Shown here: positions 46,068-55,472 of the stretch, in pieces
Position numbering within the stretch: position 1 is the first letter of the stretch
How the letters are laid out: every line of letters starts with the position of its first letter
DNA from: JAHDHW01 sp963793295
GTDB taxonomy: Bacteria > Bacteroidota > Bacteroidia > Chitinophagales > Saprospiraceae
DNA: 64,000 nt
NCBI GenBank assembly: GCA_963793295.1
Contig: CAWBZX010000032.1
Span: 144,834-208,833, forward strand
Direction: 5' to 3'
Program-made: the position numbers and the translations under genes
The notes under the pieces: model-generated
Database searches by the model: none
Seen by the model: the letters and a program-made list of their open reading frames with translations, nothing else
What the model was told of the DNA's origin: nothing

Positions 46068-47057
46068 ATGAAAACCATATTGTCCTTCTTTTTTATACTC
46101 ACTTTTTTTATCCAAAATAGTACCGCCCAACCATTTTATGGAAAAGAACCTTTGGCCCACACTTATTCCATCGTGGCATATGATTCGATAACCGGAGATA
46201 TGGGGGTAGCTGTTCAGTCTCATTGGTTTTCGGTTGGACCATTAGTTGCCTGGGGAGAAGCCGGAGTTGGTGTGGTTGCTACCCAATCTTTTGTCAATCC
46301 TGACTTTGGACCCAAAGGTCTTGAACTGTTGAAAAATGGTCTAAGCCCACAGGAAGCATTAGATTCACTTTTAAGCGAAGATGAGGGCCAAGCGGTTCGT
46401 CAAGTTGCCATTTTAAATAATAAAGGAATAGCTGCTGTTCATACCGGCGAAAAATGTATTCAAAGCGCAGGTCATATTTTGGGGGACAATTACTCGGTCC
46501 AAGCTAATTTGATGGAAAATGATAAAGTCTGGCGGGCAATGTCAAAGGCTTTTGAAAAAAGTTATAGACTGCCCTTAGCAGAAAGAATGGTAACGTCGCT
46601 TGATGCTGCTCAAGGCGTTGGAGGTGATATTAGAGGAAAACAATCTGCAGCTATACTTATCGTGAGAGCCAAGCCTACCGGGCAGATTTGGAAAGATAGA
46701 TTAGTTGATCTTAGGGTTGAGGATCATAAAAATCCGGTCAAAGAATTAAAAAGATTACTCAAAGTACACCGTGCTTATGAACACATGAATGAGGGCGATC
46801 TGGCTGTTGAAAAAGGAGATATTGAAAAAGCGATGGTTGAATATAACGCTGCAAGTGAAATGTTTCCGGATAATGAAGAAATGAAATTCTGGACAGCCAT
46901 TACACTGGCGAATGTGGGTAGATTAGATGATGCGCTACCCCTTTTCAAAGAAGTTTTTTCGAAAAACGAAAACTGGCGTGTGCTGACACCTCGTTTGATT
47001 GACAATCAATTATTAACAGTATCTGAAGCGGATTTAGAAAAGATATTAGTACAATAA
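46068..47057 (+). CDS. Secreted DUF1028 protein with C-terminal TPR
   Basis: The 329-residue protein has a signal peptide (residues 1-20). A DUF1028 domain follows (about 25-230: HTYSIVAYDSITGDMGVAVQ, SVGPLVAWGEAGVGVVATQ, GKQSAAILIVR), a family with an Ntn-hydrolase-like fold and no settled function. The last 90 residues form TPR-type helices (VEKGDIEKAMVEYNAAS, ALPLFKEVF). The gene ends one base from the converging RNase D gene. Confidence 0.9.
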   Translation: MKTILSFFFILTFFIQNSTAQPFYGKEPLAHTYSIVAYDSITGDMGVAVQSHWFSVGPLVAWGEAGVGVVATQSFVNPDFGPKGLELLKNGLSPQEALDSLLSEDEGQAVRQVAILNNKGIAAVHTGEKCIQSAGHILGDNYSVQANLMENDKVWRAMSKAFEKSYRLPLAERMVTSLDAAQGVGGDIRGKQSAAILIVRAKPTGQIWKDRLVDLRVEDHKNPVKELKRLLKVHRAYEHMNEGDLAVEKGDIEKAMVEYNAASEMFPDNEEMKFWTAITLANVGRLDDALPLFKEVFSKNENWRVLTPRLIDNQLLTVSEADLEKILVQ

Positions 47058-47058
47058 A

Positions 47059-48240
47059 TCAGGACTTTACCTTCATGGTGAACTGACCATTATGCATCGA
47101 GATTTCAAGATTTTCCCGGTTGCGCAGCCAATGAACCATTTGTTCACCAACCATTTCGTTTCGCCAACCTGCTGCTAGTTTTTCATCAAAATATTGAAAA
47201 TCAGCTTTCATTTTTTTAAAGTCTGTGCGATTTACCACAAGATCTGGAGCAATATTTTTTTTGTAGCATTTATATTTTATGATCAGATACATGATTTCCA
47301 TCAAAGCTTCATGACTTGGATTTTCCTGTGGACTCGGAGGTATCTTGTTGAGTAGTTCAAGTTCTTCTTCTTTTGGCTTCTCATGATATAATGCTTCAAA
47401 AGCATTCCAGTTTTTTTCGATGATGCGATCGGGAACTCTCCGATGATTTAACAAGGAGGCTTTTCCCGATTTCATGTTTCTAACAAAAGCTGCAATAAAT
47501 TTTGCAGGTAAAATCATTTCTTTTGAGTAATTTTTTCGCTCTGCTTCCAGTCTCCTCCAGGTATATAATCGAATTAGAAAAACCTGCTCTTTTAAGTTTA
47601 ACCCTAGAATAATACTGTTGTTTAAAGCCTCTTTATTTGGATCAAAATAATAAGTTTCAGCAAGTTCCATCTTTTGAAATTCTTCAACGACCCATTCTGT
47701 TCGATTTAGTTTTTCTAATTTGTTGGTAAGGCTTTTCCATAATTGTTCAAGATAAATTACATCATTCAAAGCGTATTCCATTTGCTTTTTATTGATAGGC
47801 CTGGATTCCCAATCAGAAACGGTATAACCTTTTTTCAAATGGATCTTCGTTTCCTTTTCAACCAATTGACTAAATGAAATAGGATATTTGTAACCAATAA
47901 ATCCTGCGGCTACCTGGGTGTCAAAAACATTTTTAGGCAAAACGCCAAAATAAGAATTGAACAAGCGATAATCATTTTCACCAGCATGGGTAATCTTTAG
48001 AATAGCTGGATCTTCAATCATTTTCAGTAAAGGAGTGAGATCTTTTATTTTCAGGGGATCAATCAGGTAAAAACCATTTTCAGTAGCGATCTGAATCAAA
48101 CAAAGCAAAGTATAATATCGCTTTTCACCTACAAATTCAGTGTCAAATCCAATCCATTCCACGTCTTTGTTTTCCAGGTAAAACTTTTCTAAGTCTTCTT
48201 CTTTTTCGATGGAAACAATTTTTTTCGTATCTGTCATCAT
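47059..48240 (-). CDS. rnd: Ribonuclease D
   Basis: RNase D is a DEDDy 3'-5' exoribonuclease that matures tRNA and other RNAs. The 393-residue protein has the exonuclease motifs FDTEF (Exo I, Asp/Glu), HAGENDYR (Exo II) and a C-terminal Exo III with Tyr and Asp in EYALNDVIYLEQLW. An HRDC domain follows (about 215-290). Length and order are typical. Two adjacent ATGs (48240 and 48237) are possible starts. Confidence 0.95.
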   Translation of the reverse strand: MMTDTKKIVSIEKEEDLEKFYLENKDVEWIGFDTEFVGEKRYYTLLCLIQIATENGFYLIDPLKIKDLTPLLKMIEDPAILKITHAGENDYRLFNSYFGVLPKNVFDTQVAAGFIGYKYPISFSQLVEKETKIHLKKGYTVSDWESRPINKKQMEYALNDVIYLEQLWKSLTNKLEKLNRTEWVVEEFQKMELAETYYFDPNKEALNNSIILGLNLKEQVFLIRLYTWRRLEAERKNYSKEMILPAKFIAAFVRNMKSGKASLLNHRRVPDRIIEKNWNAFEALYHEKPKEEELELLNKIPPSPQENPSHEALMEIMYLIIKYKCYKKNIAPDLVVNRTDFKKMKADFQYFDEKLAAGWRNEMVGEQMVHWLRNRENLEISMHNGQFTMKVKS

Positions 48241-48662
48241 ACAGAAAATATTTATTTTCTTTAGGGTATAAAAATTAAAAGATGGCCCGCTATTATTTTA
48301 TAAAAAAATAACAACTTTTCGCACAAACCATTCCTACAAAATAAGCATCTTTGTGTAAAAATTATTGGATGGGTATTTATCGTTTTTCTTCTACCTTAAC
48401 TGTCAAATTGCTTAAATTTAAATATAATCGCTCTAACATATGAAATAATTTTCAGAAAATGCAAAGCTGTTGAATTAAAAAGGATAGCGTAAAATTTTCA
48501 AAATTGTAAAACCACCTTATTCTAAAAAAAAATCTTAACCCGTTTCACTTAATTTTATTCCTTTGATTCAAATTATTTACCAAAAAGGAATATCATTTTA
48601 TCATAATAAAACGTAAACAACGTTAGTGATCTAACTGTTCTAAAATAAAGAAATTAAATATC
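48241..48662. other. 422-base divergent intergenic region with an inverted repeat
   Basis: AT-rich spacer between rnd and the AsmA-like gene. It contains a 9-base perfect inverted repeat (48556-48564 with 48584-48592, 19-base spacer) about 70 bases before the AsmA ATG, which could be a regulator site. A plus-strand CATCTTTG near 48347 is one base off the -7 consensus. No gene is seen. Confidence 0.4.
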
Positions 48663-51600
48663 ATGAATATTCCAAAAGCCTTGAAACGCACGCTGCAAAT
48701 ATTACTGACATTTGTAGTTGTCTTAATTCTTGCTGCAGTCGCAATCCCCTATTTTTTCAAAGACCAAATTGTTGAAAAAGTAAAACAAGACATCAATAAA
48801 AATATCAATGCAAAAGTTGATTTTAAGGATGTCAGCCTTTCTTTGTTTCGTAGTTTTCCCAACTTTAGTTTTCAGCTGTCTGACCTTGAAGTCACAGGAA
48901 TTAATGAGTTTGAGAACCTGAAACTAGTTGCTGCCGACAATATTGACTTCACCCTTGATCTGATGTCCGTTATCCGAAAAGATAGCCCCATAGAAATCCA
49001 GTCATTTCACTTGGATAAACCGGAAGTAAATATCAAAATTCTCCGCAATGGAAAGGCCAATTATGATATTGCAAAAGTGGATTCAACGTCAACAACTCAA
49101 ACAGAAGGCGGTGGTCAAGCCTATAATTTCCTAATCAAGCTGGAAGAGTATTCAATTAATGAAGGCAGTTTTGTTTATGATGACAAACCAGGAGATATTT
49201 ATGTGGAACTAACTGGGTTAAATCATGCAGGTAGTGGTGAATTTACTTCTGATGTTTATGATGTTTTTACAAAAACCAATATTGAAAAGCTGACTGCTCA
49301 ATCGGGAGGTATTACTTACTTAAGGAATGCCAAGGCGGATTTGGATGTGATTTTGAATGCGGACATGAATAACATGAAATTTACTTTAAAAGAAAATCAA
49401 ATTGTCTTGAATGCCATGAAGTTGGCTTTGGATGGATTTGTACAGATGGAAGGTGATAATATCAACATGGATCTAAGATATGCTGCGCCTCAAAATAAGT
49501 TTAAAAATTTCCTTTCTCTCATACCCAGTGCTTATACGGCTGATTTTAAAGACGTACAGGCTAATGGCGACCTAGAGTTTAATGGTTTTGTCAAAGGGGC
49601 TTATAATGCTTCGACCGGACAGATTCCGGCTTTTCAGGTGGACTTAAAAATAGCCAATGCTGATTTCAAATACCCGGATCTGCCAATTGGTGTTTCCAAT
49701 ATCAATACACAAGCGAGAGTTAATAGTCCGAGTAGTAATTTTGATAAAATGACCATCGATGTTCCAAAATTTAATATGCAATTGGGAGGCAATCCTTTTG
49801 AAGCTGTTTTTAAACTAAAAACACCAATTTCTGATCCAGATATTGATGCAAAATTAAAGGGTGTTATCAATTTGGAAGAATTAGCGAAAGCTTTTCCAAT
49901 GGAGGGAGTCAAAACTTTGAACGGGTTGATTACTTCCAATCTGATCATCAAAACCCGCTTGTCTTTTATTGATAAACAAGATTATGAAAATATTGATATG
50001 AGCGGCGATCTGCAAATTGAGAACATGAATTATTTGTCAGAAGGTCAGCCAGCAGTAAAAATCAAAGATATGCAGATGGGATTTAATCCTAAAAATGTAA
50101 ATCTGGGCAATTTTGAAGCACAGCTTGGGAAAAGTGATATTAAAGCACGTGGCACGATTGATAATATTTTAGCCTACTTCTCTCCTGAAAAAACCATGAA
50201 AGGTGATTTGGTTTTTCGTTCCAATTATTTTGATGCAAATGAATGGATTCCTGAAGATGAGACGCCTTCAGCTGTTACTTCAACAGATACTGAAACACCA
50301 ACTAAGGTTTTTGATCAATTTGATTTCACACTAGATGGAAAAGTTGATAAGATTCTTTATGATGTATACGAGCTGGACAATACTTCTTTCAAAGGAAATA
50401 TCACGTCAAATCAAGCCAAGGTGGCGTCTTTTTATACCAAAATTGAAAATAGTGATTTTCGTTTAAACGGAACTTTTGATAATATCTTCAATTATTTATT
50501 TGAAGAGGAGACCTTGTTTGGGAAATTTGATCTGGTATCTAATTATATTGATCTCAATCAATTTATGCCCGAAGAAGGAGTTTCAGGGGAGCCACAAGCT
50601 AAAACAATTGCTGACGAAGAGCCTGAACTTGAACCAATCGTTGTTCCTGAAAAAATTGATTTTGATATCAATGCGGATATTGGCAAAATTCGTTACACGG
50701 ATATTGATCTTAAAGATGTAAAAGGAAAGGTCTCGGTAGAAAATGAAACAGTGGCCTGTAAAAATTGTACAGCGAAAACAATGGGCGGATCCTTTACAAT
50801 GGATGGTTCTTATAATAGCCAAAACAAAAAAAATCCTGCTTTTGATTTAAAATACAATGTAAATAGTTTCGATTTTCAAGAGGCATTTAACAGACTCAAT
50901 ACCTTTGCTATTTTGGCTCCAATTGGGAAGTATATTACCGGTTCATTTAACACAAAAATGGAAATGAACGGAACTGTTGGTAAAGACATGTTTCCAGACC
51001 TGGGAACCATTTCAATAACTGGATTCATTGAGACTTTAAATGCGCTGGTCAAAGGATTTAAGCCTATTGAAGAGTTTAGCAGTTTGCTCAATTTACAGAA
51101 TTTAAAAAATCTTAAACTTCAAAATACGAGAAATTGGTTTGAAGTAAAAGACGGAATGGTAACCTTGAAAGACTTTGATTATGACTATCAGGGAATCGCT
51201 ATGGAAATTGGAGGCTCACATGGGTTGACATCTGATATGAATTATAATATCAAAGCAAAGATCCCACGGAATTTGTTGGAAAAGAATGCCGTTTCTTCTG
51301 CAGCAAACCAAGGCTTAAAATTGCTGGAAAAAGAAGCTTCTAAAATTGGAATCAATCTCAAAGCAGGTGAATTTGTCAATGTTCTTTTCAACATTACCGG
51401 CACGTTGAAAGATCCGAAATTCAAACTCAATTTATTGAATGCAGAAGGTGCAGCGACGTCTTTAAAAGATATCGCGAATACTGTTGTCAAAGAAGCGGTC
51501 GATACCGTAAAAGCGATCGCCAAAGAAAAAATCGAGATTGTAAAAGATACGGTTTCAAAAGTCATTGATACCACGAAAGAAGATTTAAAAAAGAAAGCAG

Positions 51601-51905
51601 ATGCAGAGATTGCTAAATTGCGGGCTGAAGCAGACAAACAAGCCAAAAGCATTCGGGATGCTGCCAAGAAACTATCTGAAGAAACGCAAAAAACGGGCTA
51701 CGAAAACGCTGATAAATTAATCGCTGAAGCAGGCAACAATATTCTCAAAAAGAAGGGAGCCGAAATTGCGGCAAATGGCCTAAGAAAAGAAACCGACAAA
51801 AAAGTTAATCAGATTATTGAGGAAGGAGACAAAAAAGCCCAGGCCATCATCGATAATACCGAAAAACAAGCGGATGCCATTCTCAAAAAATATGGACTTG
51901 AATAA
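48663..51905 (+). CDS. AsmA-family large envelope protein with coiled-coil tail
   Basis: The 1080-residue protein has one N-terminal membrane helix (about residues 12-32). An AsmA-type domain follows at once (NAKVDFKDVSLSLFRSFPNFSF). Long beta-rich repeats make up most of the protein (FDINADIGKIRYTDIDLKDVKG type segments), and an AsmA C-terminal domain lies near 780-900. The last 120 residues are a Lys/Glu/Ala-rich coiled coil (EAVDTVKAIAKEKIEIVKD to ILKKYGLE). AsmA-like proteins are thought to be bridge-like lipid movers between the membranes. The coiled-coil tail is unusual and might contact an outer-membrane partner. Confidence 0.9.
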   Translation: MNIPKALKRTLQILLTFVVVLILAAVAIPYFFKDQIVEKVKQDINKNINAKVDFKDVSLSLFRSFPNFSFQLSDLEVTGINEFENLKLVAADNIDFTLDLMSVIRKDSPIEIQSFHLDKPEVNIKILRNGKANYDIAKVDSTSTTQTEGGGQAYNFLIKLEEYSINEGSFVYDDKPGDIYVELTGLNHAGSGEFTSDVYDVFTKTNIEKLTAQSGGITYLRNAKADLDVILNADMNNMKFTLKENQIVLNAMKLALDGFVQMEGDNINMDLRYAAPQNKFKNFLSLIPSAYTADFKDVQANGDLEFNGFVKGAYNASTGQIPAFQVDLKIANADFKYPDLPIGVSNINTQARVNSPSSNFDKMTIDVPKFNMQLGGNPFEAVFKLKTPISDPDIDAKLKGVINLEELAKAFPMEGVKTLNGLITSNLIIKTRLSFIDKQDYENIDMSGDLQIENMNYLSEGQPAVKIKDMQMGFNPKNVNLGNFEAQLGKSDIKARGTIDNILAYFSPEKTMKGDLVFRSNYFDANEWIPEDETPSAVTSTDTETPTKVFDQFDFTLDGKVDKILYDVYELDNTSFKGNITSNQAKVASFYTKIENSDFRLNGTFDNIFNYLFEEETLFGKFDLVSNYIDLNQFMPEEGVSGEPQAKTIADEEPELEPIVVPEKIDFDINADIGKIRYTDIDLKDVKGKVSVENETVACKNCTAKTMGGSFTMDGSYNSQNKKNPAFDLKYNVNSFDFQEAFNRLNTFAILAPIGKYITGSFNTKMEMNGTVGKDMFPDLGTISITGFIETLNALVKGFKPIEEFSSLLNLQNLKNLKLQNTRNWFEVKDGMVTLKDFDYDYQGIAMEIGGSHGLTSDMNYNIKAKIPRNLLEKNAVSSAANQGLKLLEKEASKIGINLKAGEFVNVLFNITGTLKDPKFKLNLLNAEGAATSLKDIANTVVKEAVDTVKAIAKEKIEIVKDTVSKVIDTTKEDLKKKADAEIAKLRAEADKQAKSIRDAAKKLSEETQKTGYENADKLIAEAGNNILKKKGAEIAANGLRKETDKKVNQIIEEGDKKAQAIIDNTEKQADAILKKYGLE

Positions 51906-51915
51906 GCGTTAATAA

Positions 51916-51963
51916 AGTTAGAAAGTTAAGCGGTTATTTTTTTGTGTTCTTAACTTTCTAACT
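51916..51963 (+). terminator. Long hairpin between the AsmA-like gene and purB
   Basis: A perfect 15-base stem (51916-51930 with 51949-51963) with an 18-base loop lies 10 bases after the stop. The tail has few T residues, so termination efficiency is uncertain. Confidence 0.65.
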
Positions 51964-52032
51964 TCTTAACCTCCTGATCATATTTTCTTACATTAGCGGT
52001 GAAATTAAAATCTTCATTTTAAAACATCAGTC

Positions 52033-53364
52033 ATGCTCACTGCTATTTCTCCAATTGATGGCCGTTATCACGAAAAAACAAAGGAATTATCAGCTTATTT
52101 TTCGGAATATGCCTTGATAAAATATCGGGTTTTTGTTGAGATCCAATACTTCATTGCCCTCGCCCAGTATCCTTTGCCGCAGTTGGAAAATTTTAATTTA
52201 GATTTAGTAGAACAACTAGATGCTATTTTTGAAGATTTTAGCATTGAAGATGCGGAAAGTATTAAAAAGATTGAGAAAACCACTAACCACGATGTCAAAG
52301 CTGTGGAGTATTTTTTAAAATCAAAATTTGATGAATTAGGAATAGGCCAATTCAAAGAATTTATCCACTTTGGCCTGACTTCTCAAGACATTAATAATAC
52401 GGCAACACCACTACTATTAAAAAATGCGATCGAAGATATTTACATCCCTCAACTTGATCAGTTGCGAAATCAATTAGCTGATTTTTCTGAAGAATGGGCC
52501 GTTGTTCCGATGCTGGCCCGAACTCATGGACAACCTGCTTCCCCTACCCTTTTGGGTAAAGAATTTCGCGTTTTTCTAGAAAGACTTGACGTGCAGTTGG
52601 TCCAATTGAAATATGTTCCTTTCAGTGCCAAGTTTGGTGGTGCAACCGGTAATTTTAATGCGCATTATGTGACTTATCCATCGACAAACTGGAAGGCCTT
52701 TGGCGATAATTTCGTAAGTGAATATCTCGGTCTGACACGATCACAATTCACTACTCAAATTGAACATTATGACAATCTTGCCGCGATGTTCCATGTTTTG
52801 AGTAGAATTAATACTATTCTGATAGATCTTTGCAGAGATATCTGGACCTATATAAGTATGGATTATTTTAAACAAAAAACGATTCAGGGCGAGATTGGTT
52901 CTTCGGCAATGCCTCACAAAGTCAACCCGATTGATTTTGAAAATGCAGAAGGGAATTTAGGCATCGCAAATGCAATTTTTGGCCATATGGCTGATAAATT
53001 ACCTATATCTCGTTTACAAAGGGATTTGACTGACAGCACTGTTTTGAGGAATATCGGAGTGCCGATGGGTCATACGATTATTGCTTTCAAATCAATTTTA
53101 AAAGGTTTTTCAAAGCTCCTTCTCAATGAAGAAAAAATGAATGAAGATCTGGAAAACAACTGGATGGTCGTGGCAGAAGCCATTCAAAATATCCTTCGCC
53201 GTGAAAATTTCGAAAAGCCTTACGAAGCTTTGTTAAACCTAACTCGTGGTAAAGCAAAAGTAACCCGTGATGATATCCATGAATTTATTGAAAATTTAGA
53301 TGTTAGTCCAAGCGTTAAGGAGGAATTGCTTCAGATCACTCCGCAAAATTATGTCGGTGGTTAA
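52033..53364 (+). CDS. purB: Adenylosuccinate lyase
   Basis: PurB cleaves SAICAR and adenylosuccinate, releasing fumarate, in purine synthesis. The 443-residue protein is of the fumarase/aspartase superfamily, with SPIDGRYHEKTKELS at the start, TNHDVKAVEY, HFGLTSQDINNT, RTHGQPASPT and the signature loop GSSAMPHKVNPIDFENAEG. The length matches the E. coli type. purM lies 10 kb away on the opposite strand. Confidence 0.97.
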   Translation: MLTAISPIDGRYHEKTKELSAYFSEYALIKYRVFVEIQYFIALAQYPLPQLENFNLDLVEQLDAIFEDFSIEDAESIKKIEKTTNHDVKAVEYFLKSKFDELGIGQFKEFIHFGLTSQDINNTATPLLLKNAIEDIYIPQLDQLRNQLADFSEEWAVVPMLARTHGQPASPTLLGKEFRVFLERLDVQLVQLKYVPFSAKFGGATGNFNAHYVTYPSTNWKAFGDNFVSEYLGLTRSQFTTQIEHYDNLAAMFHVLSRINTILIDLCRDIWTYISMDYFKQKTIQGEIGSSAMPHKVNPIDFENAEGNLGIANAIFGHMADKLPISRLQRDLTDSTVLRNIGVPMGHTIIAFKSILKGFSKLLLNEEKMNEDLENNWMVVAEAIQNILRRENFEKPYEALLNLTRGKAKVTRDDIHEFIENLDVSPSVKEELLQITPQNYVGG

Positions 53365-53402
53365 TTTATTTCGCTAAAAGTAGTCTCTATCATTATTTTC
53401 AA

Positions 53403-54695
53403 TTAATTTTCATTGATTTCATCCTTGCTCTGCAGGCTTTCGATAGAGGGTGCTTTCCAACGCTCAAAACCTATCGGTGTGTCTTGAGCTTTGCGAATTG
53501 CTTTACCACTTCTTTGTTTATCATATATCATGGCAAAAGTCATAATCAAACCGGTTGCAATGATAATAAATAAAAGGACTCCTGCTTCAAATCCTGCAAC
53601 TTCTAATTCTTTTGGTATAGCATAAAATAATAGAATTGTGATTAATCCACGTGGAGCAACAAATAATTGTGGTATAATATCCCCCCCTACAAAAAGTCTT
53701 AAAATAATAAATCGGATCAAGTAAATAGAAAGTAAAATCAACCCACTGATGATGACGACATTTAAACTTGCCAAAGAAGCAAGAGAGATGGTAAGTCCGA
53801 AAATAACGAAGAAAAAAGTACGAACGACAAAGGCGGTTTCCATGGTGATAATGTGCAAACCATCGTAGATGTCTTTTGCCTTATCCAGATGTAGCCACTT
53901 AGAGAGCGGCCCTTGAAAAAACAATTTCATATTGGCGATGAGCAAACCAAAAACCAAGATGATAATCAGTGAGGAAAGGTGCATTTTTTTACCCAAAGAA
54001 TATAGCAAAAGTAAAACTGCAATCAGTAAAAATAACTTCACATGGCTTTTGATGTTCTGAAAAATTAAAACAATCAGATAGCTTGCTACCACCGATAAAA
54101 CAATGGTTAAGCCAACATTTAATACAAAACCTCCAGCACCGCTGGAGTGTTCGGAACTCTCCTGGCTACCTATTAAAAAATAAAAAAGCATGATGCCTAG
54201 AATATCTGAAAACGTACTCTCATAAATATGAAACTCTTTTTTTGTTTCATTCAAACCTACAACACTCGGAATAATGATGGCACTTGACAAGATGGATAAA
54301 GGAGTAGCATAAATCCAGGCGGAGTTCATATCCATGTCAGGAATGAAACGATTTAAAATTAAAGCAGCAACCCAGGTAGAAGCTATCAGTCCAACCAGGG
54401 CAATAAAAAAAGCTTTGGCGATGGGTATCAGTTTCTCTTTTTTCAGTTTAAGTTCGAGGGCTGCCTCAAGTACAATCATTATTAACCCGACAATGCCCAG
54501 GACTTCAAGCATCGGGAAAAAATTTATCTCCTCGCTGACCGTTGCTTCCAATACGAATTTTAAAATTATTCCTAATAAAATCAGCATAAGTACTGATGGA
54601 ATATTCGTTTTTCGCGACATTTCGCCGAAGAAGAAAGATAAGATGATAATAATCGAAGCTTCTATAATTAAATTATAAGAATTTAATATTTCCAT
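53403..54695 (-). CDS. CPA-type cation:proton antiporter
   Basis: The 430-residue membrane protein has about 12-13 helices and a short cytoplasmic tail. It has the antiporter features LLGIILKFVLE in helix 2, IMIVLEAALEL in helix 3-4, an Asp-containing ESTFSDILGIMLFYFL in the core ion site, and APRGLITILLFYAIP near the end. No TrkA_N or TrkA_C regulatory domain is present. It probably exchanges Na or K for protons. It is the third gene of an operon with an MscS-like protein (39 bases upstream) and a large ATPase. Confidence 0.92.
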   Translation of the reverse strand: MEILNSYNLIIEASIIIILSFFFGEMSRKTNIPSVLMLILLGIILKFVLEATVSEEINFFPMLEVLGIVGLIMIVLEAALELKLKKEKLIPIAKAFFIALVGLIASTWVAALILNRFIPDMDMNSAWIYATPLSILSSAIIIPSVVGLNETKKEFHIYESTFSDILGIMLFYFLIGSQESSEHSSGAGGFVLNVGLTIVLSVVASYLIVLIFQNIKSHVKLFLLIAVLLLLYSLGKKMHLSSLIIILVFGLLIANMKLFFQGPLSKWLHLDKAKDIYDGLHIITMETAFVVRTFFFVIFGLTISLASLASLNVVIISGLILLSIYLIRFIILRLFVGGDIIPQLFVAPRGLITILLFYAIPKELEVAGFEAGVLLFIIIATGLIMTFAMIYDKQRSGKAIRKAQDTPIGFERWKAPSIESLQSKDEINEN

Positions 54696-54734
54696 TTTTT
54701 AGTTTTTAATTATGCGCTAGATGCATTCTTTTTT

Positions 54735-55463
54735 CTAATTTATAATTGAACAAACATAACCCCAATCTTTAATAAGCGAAATTAATTGATGCAAATGAGA
54801 TTCTTCTTTTACGAGAATACGGACAAGGATTTGCCCCTCATCGTTTCCGGAAGGCAACAATTCTGGTTTATGGTTCCAGTCGAGATAAGGACTTGTAAGG
54901 AGTAAATTCATAAAATGTGAGATGGATAAAACCTTGTCATTTTCCGTTTTTGGTTTTATTCTTAAATGGTAAATCCCTCCTATTTCTTCACTGGAAACCA
55001 ACAAATAACCTTCTTTAAGCATGCTAGAATAAGAGATAAAATGAAGTCCCTGATCTGTTTTTAATTGTAAACCCAACCGCTCTATTTTATAAATAATTCC
55101 GGCTAAATTACCAACGCTTACTTCTTTATTAATCGAAATGCTTTTATCAACCCGGACTATTAGTCCATTTAAATAGTTTTGAACCTGAAGAAATCCAGCT
55201 GTAAATATTCCACCGATTATAATACCATGAAATAAGGGATTAATTAGAATGAAAATACTTGCCAATACAGCAATTGCCAAAGGCTCGAAAACAAGTAAGA
55301 GATTTCGTACCAGACCGGCAACTGATGATTGGTAATTTCCAAGAAAATCACCTCTTTTTAAAACTCGGTCTAAAAAATTGAGGATAAACCAAAAGGCAAT
55401 TAAGAATAAGGTGGCAGTTAGAAAATCCGCCCAATTCACCGAATTGTTATTTATTGTTTCCAT
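54735..55463 (-). CDS. Small MscS-like channel protein
   Basis: The 242-residue protein has three or four membrane helices (about residues 10-95). The pore-proximal and beta-domain segment of MscS channels follows: FLQVQNYLNGLIVRVDKSIS, VGNLAGIIYKIERLGLQLKTD, FISYSSML, then an alpha/beta domain. It is short and the Gly/Ala packing of the pore helix is poorly kept, so gating may differ from MscS. It follows the ATPase gene by only 9 bases and precedes the antiporter gene by 39, which suggests a joint ion-flux function. Confidence 0.82.
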   Translation of the reverse strand: METINNNSVNWADFLTATLFLIAFWFILNFLDRVLKRGDFLGNYQSSVAGLVRNLLLVFEPLAIAVLASIFILINPLFHGIIIGGIFTAGFLQVQNYLNGLIVRVDKSISINKEVSVGNLAGIIYKIERLGLQLKTDQGLHFISYSSMLKEGYLLVSSEEIGGIYHLRIKPKTENDKVLSISHFMNLLLTSPYLDWNHKPELLPSGNDEGQILVRILVKEESHLHQLISLIKDWGYVCSIIN

Positions 55464-55472
55464 GTCAGTATT

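Noticed and set aside
51242..51667. 141-residue minus-strand open frame inside the AsmA-like gene
   Set aside because: It mirrors the Lys/Ala-rich coiled-coil codons of the sense gene and has no independent signal or motif.
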